From contig NZ_CP150233.1 of assembly GCF_037974265.1 (NCBI RefSeq), forward strand, positions 992,001 through 1,056,000: a DNA stretch of 64,000 nucleotides. Direction: 5' to 3'. The DNA is from Paenibacillus sp. FSL R5-0623. GTDB lineage: Bacteria > Bacillota > Bacilli > Paenibacillales > Paenibacillaceae. Positions 18,715-27,590 of this stretch are shown in pieces (position 1 is the stretch's first letter; every line of letters begins with the position of its first letter). The position numbers and the translations under genes were made by a program. The notes under the pieces are model-generated. The model saw only the letters and a program-made list of their open reading frames with translations. It searched no databases and was not told the DNA's origin.

Positions 18715-20058
18715 TTGGCTCAGACAGAAGGAACATTACAGAAGAAGCTTAAACCAAGACACATCAGTTTTATGGCTATGGGTGGTGTCATTGGAACAGG
18801 GATTTTCAAAGGTAGCGCAGAGACGATTGGAATCGCAGGTCCGGGCGTGATTGTCACGTACATTTTTGCCGGATTATTGCTGCTGGTTGTTATGGCCGCG
18901 ATGGCGGAGATGGCTACGGTGTACAAGAACAAAAATATGAAAGACTTCGTGCAGGAGGCATTTGGTAGCCGAGTATCCTTTGTTATGGGATGGATGTATT
19001 GCTTTCTGTGGTTATCGGTATGTGTCATTGAGATGATTGCTGCCGGGAGTTTTTTGCAGTATTGGTTCGCGGAAGTACCGCTGTGGATGCTGAGTCTGGC
19101 TTGTGCGGCGTTCATTATACTCGTTAATCTGTTAAGTGTAGGTGTGTTCGGGGAATTTGAGTTTTGGCTGGCCGGGATCAAAATTGCCATGATCATTATT
19201 TTTATCTTCCTGGGTGCAGGGTTGATCTTTGGTATTATCCCAAGTGATAACACGCCATATCTGCAGAATTATACGCAAACAGGAGGCTTCTTCCCGAACG
19301 GATGGTCATCGATCTTCTCGGCACTGCTTGTGGTTATGTTCTCTTACGGGGGATCGGAGCTGATTGGTCTGACCCTGACCGAGACGGAAAATGCAGAAAA
19401 AGTTATGCCCAAAATCGTGGGCAATTTCATGCTCAGAATTATTCTGTTCTTCACCTTGCCGATTCTCATCATCTGTGGTCTTATCCCATGGAATGAAATT
19501 GGGCCGGAGAGCAGTCCGTTTGTACAGGTGCTTGCCTCTACAGGTTTGCCGGGAGCAGCACACATAATGAACTTTATTTTGGTGACGGCAGTTCTATCTG
19601 CTGCGAATTCAGGGATTTATGGTGCATCCCGGATGATGCACTCCATGGCAGTGGGCGGGGAAGCTCCGAAGGCATTGTCACAGACGAATCGCAACGGTAG
19701 CCCTGTTAACACACTTCTGGTGTGCTCAGTAGTTTTGCTCGGAGGTTCCTTGCTTGGTTTGTTCGCGCAGGATCAACTGTTCCGTGTATTGCTCGCAGTT
19801 CCGGGGTTTGTCGTAATCCTTGTGTGGATATGTATTGCCTCATCACAGTTGAAACTGCGGAAGAGATATCCGGTTCAACCGACCTTCAAAGTATGGGGAT
19901 TCCCTTACATAACCGGAGTCGTTGTACTATGTCTTAGTGTGATTGCGGTGATGTTTGTGTTTGATGAAGGTAATCGGTTCAGCATTAGCATCTGTCTTGC
20001 CGTGCTTGCGTTGCTGATTATCTGGTCCCTGATTCGATTCAGGAGGACAAATGGGTAG
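18715..20058 (+). CDS. Amino-acid permease (APC superfamily)
   Basis: This 447-residue permease has 12 expected membrane helices and starts at TTG with AGGAGG 7 nt upstream. The N-terminal MGGVIGTGIFKGSAETI is the substrate-binding unwound helix 1 of amino-acid/cation symporters. GGSELIGLTLTETENAEKVMP is the helix 6 region of the AAT/RocE/GabP branch. The substrate cannot be told from sequence. It is monocistronic with its own terminator. Confidence 0.92.
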   Translation: MAQTEGTLQKKLKPRHISFMAMGGVIGTGIFKGSAETIGIAGPGVIVTYIFAGLLLLVVMAAMAEMATVYKNKNMKDFVQEAFGSRVSFVMGWMYCFLWLSVCVIEMIAAGSFLQYWFAEVPLWMLSLACAAFIILVNLLSVGVFGEFEFWLAGIKIAMIIIFIFLGAGLIFGIIPSDNTPYLQNYTQTGGFFPNGWSSIFSALLVVMFSYGGSELIGLTLTETENAEKVMPKIVGNFMLRIILFFTLPILIICGLIPWNEIGPESSPFVQVLASTGLPGAAHIMNFILVTAVLSAANSGIYGASRMMHSMAVGGEAPKALSQTNRNGSPVNTLLVCSVVLLGGSLLGLFAQDQLFRVLLAVPGFVVILVWICIASSQLKLRKRYPVQPTFKVWGFPYITGVVVLCLSVIAVMFVFDEGNRFSISICLAVLALLIIWSLIRFRRTNG

Positions 20059-20086
20059 TCATAATTAATGAGAAAACTTTATAAGT

Positions 20087-20121
20087 AAAATAGGGACTGC
20101 TTTCAGCAGTCCCTATTTTAT
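20087..20121 (+). terminator. Intrinsic terminator of the amino-acid permease gene
   Basis: AAAATAGGGACTGC and GCAGTCCCTATTTT form a perfect stem around TTTCA. Confidence 0.92.
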
Positions 20122-20210
20122 ACACTTTGAACGAATATATTTTGTTCTATAACCAGAACCGATTGCTAGAATGAACATTAACACATTCCTATTACATATT
20201 AGACGTATAT

Positions 20211-20309
20211 CTAATCTTTGGGTAGCTTTTCCCAAGGGGCGGAGTACTTTGCGGCGATTTCACCAAAGCGATACTGGATTATGCTTCGCCCTTTTTGTTT
20301 AAGTGCCAT
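20211..20309 (-). CDS. Candidate 32-aa small protein downstream of the NmrA-like gene
   Basis: Directly after the stop of the NmrA-like gene an ORF starts with ATG 13 nt later and encodes a 32-residue basic/amphipathic peptide (RSIIQYRFGEIAAKY, then SAPWEKLPKD). The codons look protein-like and the peptide ends in a natural-looking way. No good ribosome binding site is visible, so it could be the C-terminal remnant of a lost gene or a coupled small protein. Confidence 0.35.
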   Translation of the reverse strand: MALKQKGRSIIQYRFGEIAAKYSAPWEKLPKD

Positions 20310-20322
20310 AATATGTCAGATT

Positions 20323-21213
20323 TCAATCTTCAACTTTAGAAAACGGAGATTTGATTTTAAAGAATTCCTTATATGACATTGGTTTTCGGCCAATCAGACG
20401 TTCAAGATCTCCAGACGTTTCCGAGAATTCTCCAGTGTTGATTGCCCGCATCCAACCTAATAAGAAATCAGTCATATGATCAGGTAAGCCATTCGCTACC
20501 ATAGTGTCTATATATTCATTTTCGCTAATTGCCTCGTAAGGGACATTAATCTCACTAATCTCCGATAGGGCTGCAGCAATGTCTTCGAAAGAGCTTCCCT
20601 CACTGCCACTTAGAGTATATGACTTATTTTCGTGTCCGTTTTCGGTGAGAACGGCTACGTTGGCTGCCGCCAAATCATCCAGAGATGCAGCGGATACTTT
20701 ACCGGAACCCTTTGGTACTCGCACACCTCCAAATTTAAGTGCATCTCCAGAGAACGAATTTATGACTTCAAGATATGGTGGATTCCGCAGGATTGTATAG
20801 TCTAATCCGGATGCTTTAAGCGTTTGTTCAGCAAATAAGTCTGACATCGTTACTTCGGGCAAAATTAGATTTGAATTTTCTTTTCGTATGATCGACGTGA
20901 AGATCACTTGCTTAACCCCAGCCTGCTTTGCAGCAGCGATGACGTTGAAATGTTGTGTATTGCGATCGGTAAATGCTACCGCGGAAATGAGCATCACTTT
21001 TTCAACACCATCAAAAGCTTGTAGAAGAGAGTTATAATCAAAATAGTCGCCCTGGTGGGCTTCCACACCTTCTTTAATAAATCTTGCCACTTTATCAGAT
21101 TCCGGATTACGGACTAATATAGCGACCTGATTTGACGGAACTTTTTTGAGAAGAAGTTCTAGCGTTCTGCTTCCGAGATTACCTGTTGCTCCAGTAATAA
21201 GTATTTTCCCCAT
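20323..21213 (-). CDS. NmrA-like NAD(P)H-binding oxidoreductase (QorB-like)
   Basis: This 296-residue atypical SDR has N-terminal GATGNLGSRTLELL, which binds NAD(P)H, and VRNPESDK for cofactor choice. It matches the NmrA/QorB branch of quinone reductases and lacks the classical YxxxK pair. Upstream lie an ABM-type monooxygenase and an HxlR regulator on the same strand, a set typical of quinone or electrophile response. AAAGGAG lies 9 nt before the start. Confidence 0.88.
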   Translation of the reverse strand: MGKILITGATGNLGSRTLELLLKKVPSNQVAILVRNPESDKVARFIKEGVEAHQGDYFDYNSLLQAFDGVEKVMLISAVAFTDRNTQHFNVIAAAKQAGVKQVIFTSIIRKENSNLILPEVTMSDLFAEQTLKASGLDYTILRNPPYLEVINSFSGDALKFGGVRVPKGSGKVSAASLDDLAAANVAVLTENGHENKSYTLSGSEGSSFEDIAAALSEISEINVPYEAISENEYIDTMVANGLPDHMTDFLLGWMRAINTGEFSETSGDLERLIGRKPMSYKEFFKIKSPFSKVED

Positions 21214-21281
21214 ATTTACAACTCCTTTGAACGTCTATAAATACATGAAAATATTTTGTTTCACATTCTCATCTTGAAAAC

Positions 21282-21626
21282 TTACCGTCTTACATTCGTC
21301 AGTGTACTACCCCATTCACCGACTGGTTCAAGCCAGCTTACGATTCTATCATCAATGAGGTTGGTAAGCGCACCTTCATACTCAGCACGATAAGGTTTAG
21401 TGAGTTCATTTTGAATCCAACTTTCTCTTGTTCCTTGCCAGATTTCATAGACCACCAGATCATCAGAATGATCAAGATCATCGGAGACGATCGCATTAAT
21501 AAAAGTGGGTTCACTTTTGAAATTGCTAATCATCGCGAATAGATTGTCACGGAAAGTTTCTTTCTTACCGGGCTTAATTTTGAAACGGATATTGAGAACG
21601 ACTAGTTTGTTGGTTGTTGACATCAT
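21282..21626 (-). CDS. Antibiotic-biosynthesis-monooxygenase-fold protein (YgiN-like)
   Basis: This 114-residue dimeric alpha/beta-barrel protein has the ABM pattern RFKIKPGKKETFRDNL, then VVYEIWQGTRESW. Relatives oxidise quinols or act as heme or small-aromatic monooxygenases. Its position before the QorB-like gene suggests a quinone redox pair. GAGGAG lies 6 nt before tandem ATG codons. Confidence 0.85.
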   Translation of the reverse strand: MMSTTNKLVVLNIRFKIKPGKKETFRDNLFAMISNFKSEPTFINAIVSDDLDHSDDLVVYEIWQGTRESWIQNELTKPYRAEYEGALTNLIDDRIVSWLEPVGEWGSTLTNVRR

Positions 21627-21705
21627 TACACACTCCTCAATTCTTTTATTTTCTTTATATTACAAGGCTCATTATGTACCATGTAGCGCTTTTAAAATAG
21701 TACGT

Positions 21706-21734
21706 ACTTTTTGGTTATATAGTAACCAAAAAGT
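21706..21734. promoter_or_regulatory. Long palindrome upstream of the monooxygenase operon, probable HxlR operator
   Basis: ACTTTTTGGTTA and TAACCAAAAAGT form perfect 12-bp arms around TATAG. The overlapping palindrome AGTACGTACT is at 21699-21708. It lies between the stop of hxlR and the start of the monooxygenase gene. No T run follows on the minus strand, so an operator is preferred to a terminator. Confidence 0.6.
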
Positions 21735-21778
21735 GATAATTGTGATGAATCAGGTCATAAATTGATTTTGAAATTACT

Positions 21779-22147
21779 CTATTCTACATTTATTCTCTGA
21801 TATTCATCCTTGCTCAATGTCTTCTCTGCATAATTCTTACCCCATTCACAAAGAGCTCGCAGAGTGGGTTCAAGTGACATACCCATTTCTGATATTGAAT
21901 ATTCCACTTTTGGTGGTACCTGATTGTACATTTTTCTTATAACCAGATTATCACCCTCCAACTCCCGTAATGACTGGACTAACATTTTCTGAGAAATGGT
22001 TGGCATGAGCCTTTTCAATTCACCGGTCCGTTTAGGACCTTTTAATAAGTAATACAGAATAAGAGGTCTCCACTTTCCGCCAATGACATCCAAGGTAATT
22101 TCCAGATCACAATAAAAAGTTTTCAATTGAGAAACACCATCCCTCAT
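21779..22147 (-). CDS. HxlR-family transcriptional regulator
   Basis: This 122-residue winged-helix protein has the HxlR core: VIGGKWRPLILYYLLKGPKR, the recognition region SQKMLVQSLRELE, then a wing containing VPPKVEYSISEMG. Cys13 sits at the position of the redox-active cysteine in HypR/YodB-type members, so thiol sensing of quinones or electrophiles is plausible. Its own -10 (22160-22165) leaves a leader of only a few bases. Confidence 0.9.
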   Translation of the reverse strand: MRDGVSQLKTFYCDLEITLDVIGGKWRPLILYYLLKGPKRTGELKRLMPTISQKMLVQSLRELEGDNLVIRKMYNQVPPKVEYSISEMGMSLEPTLRALCEWGKNYAEKTLSKDEYQRINVE

Positions 22148-22159
22148 TTAATTTCCATT

Positions 22160-22188
22160 ATTATAGTACATGTGTTGATTCAATCAAC
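22160..22188 (-). promoter_or_regulatory. hxlR promoter with overlapping palindrome
   Basis: On the minus strand, -35 TTGATT (22182-22187) and -10 TATAAT (22160-22165) have a 16-bp spacer. GTTGATT-C-AATCAAC (22174-22188) is a 15-bp palindrome over the -35, which fits autoregulation. It differs from the palindrome at 21706. Confidence 0.6.
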
Positions 22189-22271
22189 CTTCCTACACAA
22201 CACTCCTAATACTGAATAAACATAACTCATGAATTCCTTATGAAAGAAACCTGTAATTAATATCTGCATGG

Positions 22272-22430
22272 TCAGTTATAATGACGCGGATTTTGTTTGG
22301 CAAACAAACTGAGATAAAGCCTAAATGCAGTTCCAATGAACAAAGCTATCACGGCCATGATAGCGTTTTTATGTAAACCCAATATTTTCTTGCCTAATTC
22401 GACATATTCGTTTACTATTTTCCCATACAT
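22272..22430 (-). CDS. Candidate 52-aa single-pass membrane protein
   Basis: This ORF was found by reading the gap between hxlR and the chemoreceptor gene. It encodes an amphipathic N terminus (YGKIVNEYVELGKKILG), one hydrophobic helix (NAIMAVIALFIGTAFRLYL) and a polar tail. This looks like a real small membrane protein. Against it, only a weak GAAG precedes the ATG. A 7-bp hairpin plus T run on the plus strand (22345-22370) lies inside it and gives a rival, non-coding reading. Confidence 0.4.
   Translation of the reverse strand: MYGKIVNEYVELGKKILGLHKNAIMAVIALFIGTAFRLYLSLFAKQNPRHYN
22374..22399 (+). promoter_or_regulatory. Possible sigma-D promoter of the chemoreceptor gene
   Basis: TAAA (22374-22377) and GCCTAATT (22392-22399) with a 14-nt spacer approximate the motility sigma-D pattern TAAA-N15-GCCGATAT. 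It is 107 bp before the chemoreceptor start and just after the 22345-22370 hairpin. Confidence 0.4.
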
Positions 22431-22505
22431 AGTGCTTCAAGCATGTGTTTTTTGGGTAGCGCCTAGTCAAAAAGGCTTGGGTTCACGGGAGAGGAAGAGG
22501 AGCGG

Positions 22506-24260
22506 ATGATTGGTTTTTTTAGAAAACGTTTGGTTGTGCGTATTGTTGCAGTAGTCACACTGGTCATTACGATTATAGCCGTGGGAAGCATGCTGTTACA
22601 GGTGGCCAATATGAAACTAGCTGCGCAGGAGGCCATTTCGAGTTACAACATCCAGATTGCTCAGAGTTATGTGAATCAGCTGGATACAGCATCTTATGCT
22701 GAGTTTGCCAAGGACCCCAAGGAGAATGACGAATTCTTGAAGATTCGTGATGAACTGGATGACTTTCGCGTAAGCATTGGTGCAATGTATGTGTATTTCG
22801 TCAAAATAGATGACAAAGGTACGCCACTTATTATGGTGGACGGCATGAAGGATGCAGATAAAGCCTCACCGATTAATGAAGTTACGGATGTCCCTCAGGA
22901 GGCTGTTCAGAAGCTGTTGCAGGGGCAAACAGCCAGTTCTTCAATTATTAACAATGAGGAGTACGGCGACTATATTTCCTCTTACGCTCCCATGCTGGAT
23001 AGTAATGGCGCTGTAACAGGTGTAATTGGTATCGATACGGCGGTATCGGTGATCGGAAGCATTGAATCGGATATTATGAAATCGAGTATTCCCTTCTATG
23101 CTTTACTGCTACTAATTACACTTATAGGCATTGCTGTTGTCACGTGGTTTATCGTAAGAGGACTGCGGCCACTTCAACCGCTGAAGGCGAGTGTGGAAAA
23201 AATGGCACAGGGTGAGCTTGCAGAAGCTAATCGAATTCTGACGTCGTATCGTTTGCGCAGCCAAGATGAGATTGGAACAACATATCAAGCGATGATACAT
23301 ATGTCCGGGAACTTGAATAAAATTGTGAGTAACATGGTTGAAGGCGTAGCAGTAACCACAGATATTTTATCGGAATCAACGAAGGAATTTAATCGCAGTA
23401 CCGAAGAGATGCTTGAGATGGGCAAGACGGTTGATCAATCTGTCGAACAGATTAGGCAAGGGGCACATACGCAGAAGCAGGGTGCAAGCGATAGTGTGAA
23501 TGCGATGGAAGAGATTGCAAAAGGCATAACGGATATTTCCGAATCCTCGATGATTGTATCGGATGCAGCAACAAGTGCGCTTTCTACGGCGGAGTCCGGT
23601 AAACAGAGCATGACACTGATGAAAACACAGATGGAGAGCATCTCAAATGTCTCAAGTGAGGTTGTAGCGATGGTCCAGGTGCTGAACAATTACTCCCAGG
23701 AAATTGGTGGTGCCCTGCACACGGTTCGTGATTTTGCGAGTCAGACCAAGCTGCTTGCGCTTAATGCATCCATAGAGGCAGCACATGCAGGAGAACACGG
23801 CAAAGGTTTTGCGGTTGTGGCGGATGAAGTTCGGAAGCTTGCAGAGGCCTCAAGCACATCCATGGAACGGATCTCCGACTTGTTGCTTCGTATTCAACAA
23901 GAATCACAACAGATTGGCTCACAGATGGGGGTTACTGCAACCGAGATTGGACAAGGGGTTACAATTACCGCAGAAGCGGAGCAAGCTTTCGCCCATGTGG
24001 TTGATGCGTTCCAACTGGTGACCCGTCGCATTCAGGAAGTCTCCGCTGCTGCAGAGGAAATCTCGGCAGGATCGGAAGAGGCCGCTGCCTCCGTCAATAC
24101 GATCTCGCAGATATCAGCCGGGGTGTCGGATCATTCGGATGAAATCTATCGCTTGATGCGTGAACAGTCGGCCATGTTCAACAGGGTGGCGCAGACCTCC
24201 ACCATGCTGGAGCAGCAGACGAACGAGATGAGTGAAGCCGTACGTAAAGTGAAAGTATAG
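22506..24260 (+). CDS. Methyl-accepting chemotaxis protein (Cache-HAMP-MA)
   Basis: The 584-residue chemoreceptor has a first membrane helix at about residues 10-32, an extracytoplasmic Cache-like sensor (33-195, with [11 protein letters not shown] near its end), a second helix (about 197-219), a HAMP domain, and a long helical signalling domain. The hairpin tip reads [20 protein letters not shown], the contact point for CheA/CheW. The ligand is unknown. GAGGAAGAGGAG precedes the ATG. Confidence 0.95.
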   Translation: MIGFFRKRLVVRIVAVVTLVITIIAVGSMLLQVANMKLAAQEAISSYNIQIAQSYVNQLDTASYAEFAKDPKENDEFLKIRDELDDFRVSIGAMYVYFVKIDDKGTPLIMVDGMKDADKASPINEVTDVPQEAVQKLLQGQTASSSIINNEEYGDYISSYAPMLDSNGAVTGVIGIDTAVSVIGSIESDIMKSSIPFYALLLLITLIGIAVVTWFIVRGLRPLQPLKASVEKMAQGELAEANRILTSYRLRSQDEIGTTYQAMIHMSGNLNKIVSNMVEGVAVTTDILSESTKEFNRSTEEMLEMGKTVDQSVEQIRQGAHTQKQGASDSVNAMEEIAKGITDISESSMIVSDAATSALSTAESGKQSMTLMKTQMESISNVSSEVVAMVQVLNNYSQEIGGALHTVRDFASQTKLLALNASIEAAHAGEHGKGFAVVADEVRKLAEASSTSMERISDLLLRIQQESQQIGSQMGVTATEIGQGVTITAEAEQAFAHVVDAFQLVTRRIQEVSAAAEEISAGSEEAAASVNTISQISAGVSDHSDEIYRLMREQSAMFNRVAQTSTMLEQQTNEMSEAVRKVKV

Positions 24261-24345
24261 TTTGAGTAAGGTGTAGAAATAGTAACGCAAAAGGTAGTTA
24301 GACAAGAGCTTGGTTTGTTGTTTAACCAGTGTAACGATATAATGC

Positions 24346-24418
24346 AAAAAAAGTGTTCCGCTCTTGGAGAAGTTGGTGTTCATCCCAAACTTCATTCAAA
24401 GGGTGGAGCACTTTTTTA
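24346..24418. terminator. Bidirectional terminator between the chemoreceptor and LysR genes
   Basis: AAAAAAGTGTTCC and GGAGCACTTTTTT pair (one G-U pair) around an inner hairpin, with A/T runs on both sides, so it works on either strand between convergent genes. Confidence 0.75.
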
Positions 24419-24421
24419 GAT

Positions 24422-25333
24422 TTAAACTTTTAAATGATCCAGCTCTATCGCCTGTCTGAAGCGTCGGGCGAATCGTTCTGCGGCTACGGCGGCCTCCTTG
24501 GACTCCGTCTGTACGAAGCCAATTTGCATCTTGGGTTGATCGATTCCAGCGATCTCTACCATCTTCACCAGACCTTCTTTCCATAAGGGATTTTGGTGAA
24601 AGGAAAAGTCGTGACCAATCGTGGCGGCAATATCGTTTTTTAACACCATGTTGATGGCTTCTGAATTATTTGTTTTGAACAGAATGGACAGAGGTCCATG
24701 ATCAAAGGTGAATTCCTTGATGAAGTCTTCGATGAAACCATCTCGATACAGTGCCAGTTTGTGTTCTTTTAATTGATCCGGTGTAACGCGGCTGTGTTTG
24801 GCAAGTTCAGACAGGTGATGAGTACCAACTACCAACTTGCCCGAGTACATGGGACTGAAGTGAAGTCCATCGAATTCCCGCAATTGTTTGGCGTAGATCG
24901 CGATAAAGCCCAGATGGGTTTTGTTATTGCGAATATCCTCGATAATTTCCATGGACCCTTTCTCTTCAATGGAGATGTTAAGTTGCGGGTGCTCACGCTT
25001 CATTTCCGCAGCAGACTGGACAAGATAGGGCATGACACTTGGAAAAGTAGCCACATGAAGCTCTCCGCTAAGAGAGGAGGCTTCGGCGTTCAGGGATTTC
25101 AATTCATCAATCCGCTGTAAAATGTCCAGTGCCTTGGCAATGAATTGTTTGCCTTCGGGAGTGGGGTGAGTTCCCTGCCGCGAGCGTTCGAACAGGATGA
25201 TACCCAATTCTTTCTCCAGACGATGAACCGATTGGCTGATCGCCGATTGTGTAACATGCAGATGCTCCGAGGCGGCGGAGAATGATTGCGTTTTTGCAAT
25301 TTCAACGACATATTCGAGCTGTTCCAGATTCAT
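24422..25333 (-). CDS. LysR-family transcriptional regulator
   Basis: With the start at 25333 (MNLEQLEYV, preceded by GGAGATGA), the protein is 303 residues. A longer in-frame ATG at 25375 would cross the operator palindrome and is rejected. The HTH is LEYVVEIAKTQSFSAASEHL, then SAISQSVHRLEKELG. It is divergent from the butanediol dehydrogenase gene, with a dispersed repeat between them, so regulation of that gene is possible but unproven. Confidence 0.9.
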   Translation of the reverse strand: MNLEQLEYVVEIAKTQSFSAASEHLHVTQSAISQSVHRLEKELGIILFERSRQGTHPTPEGKQFIAKALDILQRIDELKSLNAEASSLSGELHVATFPSVMPYLVQSAAEMKREHPQLNISIEEKGSMEIIEDIRNNKTHLGFIAIYAKQLREFDGLHFSPMYSGKLVVGTHHLSELAKHSRVTPDQLKEHKLALYRDGFIEDFIKEFTFDHGPLSILFKTNNSEAINMVLKNDIAATIGHDFSFHQNPLWKEGLVKMVEIAGIDQPKMQIGFVQTESKEAAVAAERFARRFRQAIELDHLKV

Positions 25334-25361
25334 GAGTTCATCTCCGTTTAGCATTAATACA

Positions 25362-25379
25362 ACTAATGTTAACATTAGT
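25362..25379. promoter_or_regulatory. 18-bp perfect palindrome upstream of the LysR gene
   Basis: ACTAATGTTAACATTAGT is its own reverse complement and lies 29 bp before the start of the LysR gene. This is where LysR autoregulatory sites usually sit. Confidence 0.65.
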
Positions 25380-25444
25380 ATCTATAAATATGAATAATAC
25401 ATGAACAGCGATATAATATATAGACAAGCTTTATAGTTCTTTAC

Positions 25445-25639
25445 TATATAAGTAGAACCTTACTTTTACACCAGAAACGCAGAGTGCAGAACCAATCTGA
25501 AGAAGCAGAGCGTGCGCCTTTATCACCGGATTTTTCCCTTGGATCAAGGGAATGAAGAAAATCTGGGGATAAGAGCGATCGAAAGATGGTACTGCAATCA
25601 GCGTAATTAGGTGTAACATTTCTAGTTCAACTTATATAG
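25445..25639. repeat. Dispersed structured repeat, copy B
   Basis: Reverse-oriented member of the 3691 family. TATATAAGTAGAACC opens and GTTCAACTTATATA closes it, which are inverted repeats. The core AATCTGGGGATAAGAGCGATC matches the reverse complement of copy A's core with one change. It ends 27 bp before the butanediol dehydrogenase start, so it should lie in that gene's leader or promoter. Confidence 0.8.
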
Positions 25640-25665
25640 ACAATCATATAAAGGGGATGAACTTC

Positions 25666-26709
25666 ATGAAAGCAGCAGTATGGTATGCCCATAAAGACGT
25701 GCGTGTGGAAGAACGGGAGGTTCCGGTCGCTCAAGCGGGTCAGGTCAAAATCAAAGTGGAATATGCAGGGATCTGCGGCAGTGACTTACATGCCTATCAT
25801 CATGGTGTGGGCATTCAAGAAGGTGAGAATCATCCGCTCTCAGGACAGAAAGCACCGCTGACATTGGGTCATGAATTTGCAGGAACCGTGAGTGAAATGG
25901 GGAGTAATGTAAGCGGTATCAGTGTAGGGGATCGAGTCGTGGTAGAGCCCTTGTACCATTGTGGAAAATGCGAGTACTGTATCCAGGGTCGCTATAACCA
26001 ATGTACTCAATTTGGATTTGTTGGACTGAATGGTGACGGTGGTTTTGCGGAGTATGTTGTTGTTGAAGCATACATGGTTCATCCCATACCGGATAACGTA
26101 TCTTTCGAAGAAGGCGCGCTCGTAGAGCCTACAGCCGTAGCCTTTCACGCGGTTCGTCACAGCAAGTTGAAAGTGGGGAATAAAGTAGCCGTATACGGAG
26201 CAGGTCCAATTGGACTACTGACCATTCTGTCTGCCAAAGCAGCAGGAGCCTCTGAAATCTATGCAGTTGATGTATTTGAGGAACGTTTGGACTTGGCAGC
26301 CAAGCTGGGAGCGATTCCCGTGAACAGTGCCAAAGTCAATGAAACCGAGGTGATCTTGCAACAATCGGGTGGCATTGATGTGGCTTATGAAGCAGCCGGT
26401 GTGCAACCAACGATGGATAGCGCCATTGCGGTTGTCAAAAAAGGCGGAGAAGTTGTTGTCATCGCTGCGATTCCCAATCCGCTTCAAGTGAATTTCTTCG
26501 ATCTTCTGGTCAAAGAAGCGAATCTAACGGCAACGCTGGCATATCGCCACATTTTCCCTGAAGTGATTTCATTGATTGCTGAAGGGTCGCTCGATGTGAA
26601 ACAGGTTATCACCAAGAAAATCAAACTGGACGACATCGTGCAGGAAGGACTTGAGCTGTTGATGAGCGACAAGAGCCATGCGAAGATTTTGGTGGAGATT
26701 GGCGGCTAA
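25666..26709 (+). CDS. bdhA: 2,3-butanediol dehydrogenase (zinc MDR family)
   Basis: The start is placed at 25666 (MKAAVWYAH, 347 residues) because AAGGGGAT abuts the upstream in-frame ATG at 25657 but has 9-nt spacing to this one. Catalytic zinc ligands are in GICGSDLH, GHEFAG and the later VEPTAVAFHA segment. The structural zinc lobe is CGKCEYCIQGRYNQC. The NAD site is YGAGPIGLL. Family members interconvert acetoin and 2,3-butanediol in the cytoplasm. The exact stereochemistry is not visible. Confidence 0.88.
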   Translation: MKAAVWYAHKDVRVEEREVPVAQAGQVKIKVEYAGICGSDLHAYHHGVGIQEGENHPLSGQKAPLTLGHEFAGTVSEMGSNVSGISVGDRVVVEPLYHCGKCEYCIQGRYNQCTQFGFVGLNGDGGFAEYVVVEAYMVHPIPDNVSFEEGALVEPTAVAFHAVRHSKLKVGNKVAVYGAGPIGLLTILSAKAAGASEIYAVDVFEERLDLAAKLGAIPVNSAKVNETEVILQQSGGIDVAYEAAGVQPTMDSAIAVVKKGGEVVVIAAIPNPLQVNFFDLLVKEANLTATLAYRHIFPEVISLIAEGSLDVKQVITKKIKLDDIVQEGLELLMSDKSHAKILVEIGG

Positions 26710-26740
26710 AAAATCAATAGCGATGTAACATTTCAAATGT

Positions 26741-26971
26741 TATATAAGTTGAACTAAAATTTATTTACACTGACACTACGATGACAGAATAACCTTCCAA
26801 TCGCTGTTATCCCCAGATTTTTTTCCATACCCTTTTCTCGAGGGAAAATCCGGGGATAGCGTATGCTTCCGATGCAGCTTTCTTTCAGAAAGCTTTTAGG
26901 CGAACGCTTCGCTTTTTCAGGTTTTTTCTGTCTTCACCGTTATCGTGTAAATGATTAGTGCAACTTATATA
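26741..26971. repeat. Dispersed structured repeat, copy C
   Basis: Forward-oriented like copy A. It is delimited by TATATAAGTTGAACTAAAA and GTGCAACTTATATA, the clearest terminal inverted repeats of the family. It contains CCAATCGCTGTTATCCCCAG, the hairpin AGCTTTCTTTCAGAAAGCT and GTTATCGTGTAAATGATTA. It lies 31 bp after the bdhA stop, so copies B and C flank bdhA in opposite orientations. Confidence 0.82.
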
Positions 26972-26988
26972 GTTGACATTTATAAACG

Positions 26989-27030
26989 TAAAACAGACCG
27001 TTCATGAAGATGATCGGTCTGTTTTACATT
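26989..27030. terminator. Bidirectional terminator between bdhA and a GNAT gene
   Basis: TAAAACAGACCG and CGGTCTGTTTTA form a perfect 12-bp stem with A/T runs on both sides, placed between convergent genes. Confidence 0.85.
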
Positions 27031-27077
27031 TCATTCTCCGCTCGCGGCTCGCGAGTTGCTGTTACCCAACACTATCA

Positions 27078-27590
27078 CTAGGAATCATAACGGTAACAGA
27101 TCGCCTTGCCCTCGCTACTCTCGGAGCTGAATTCCTTATCCTCTGTAAATCCAAAACGCTCATATAAACGGATGGCATTGACCATCTGACCGCCCGTATA
27201 TAAATACACCGTATTTTTGCCCATTTCTTTGGCAGAATCTACGCATTGCTGCAGCAATACTCTGGCAATCCCGTGACCTCTCCATTTTGGATCAACACCA
27301 AGCAGCCGAATAAACGGATAATCGATTGGCAATTCAAAGTTTGGATAAGCCTTGCGTGCTGTTTCAAATAATTGGACTGTACCAACAATCTGATCATCAA
27401 TCTTCGCGATCCATAATTGCGTCAGGTACGGATTAACCACAGACTCTCGAATATCTTTTAGGTAGGCCTCCCATCGTTCATTTTGCTCAAAAGTCTCCCG
27501 ATACTCGGCATAACTTGCAACAAGGATATCTACAATCTCTGGATGGTCTGCTTCTGTGGCAGGATGAATCGTAACGGCAGCCGTTGTCAT
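27078..27590 (-). CDS. GNAT N-acetyltransferase
   Basis: This 170-residue GNAT protein begins with IHPATEADHPEIVDIL. The acetyl-CoA loop is LGVDPKWRGHGIARVLLQQC and the closing motif is NAIRLYERFGFTEDKEF. The substrate is unknown. AGAAGGGG lies upstream of the ATG at a normal spacing. It is a single-gene unit convergent with bdhA. Confidence 0.9.
   Translation of the reverse strand: MTTAAVTIHPATEADHPEIVDILVASYAEYRETFEQNERWEAYLKDIRESVVNPYLTQLWIAKIDDQIVGTVQLFETARKAYPNFELPIDYPFIRLLGVDPKWRGHGIARVLLQQCVDSAKEMGKNTVYLYTGGQMVNAIRLYERFGFTEDKEFSSESSEGKAICYRYDS

Noticed and set aside
22200..22370. Possible c-di-GMP riboswitch before the chemoreceptor gene (GGCAAAC and AAAGCC present).
   Set aside because: The GACGCAAAGCC block, the P1b stem and the closing GGTTGCC-type strand of the class I aptamer are absent, and the same bases carry a plausible minus-strand small ORF.
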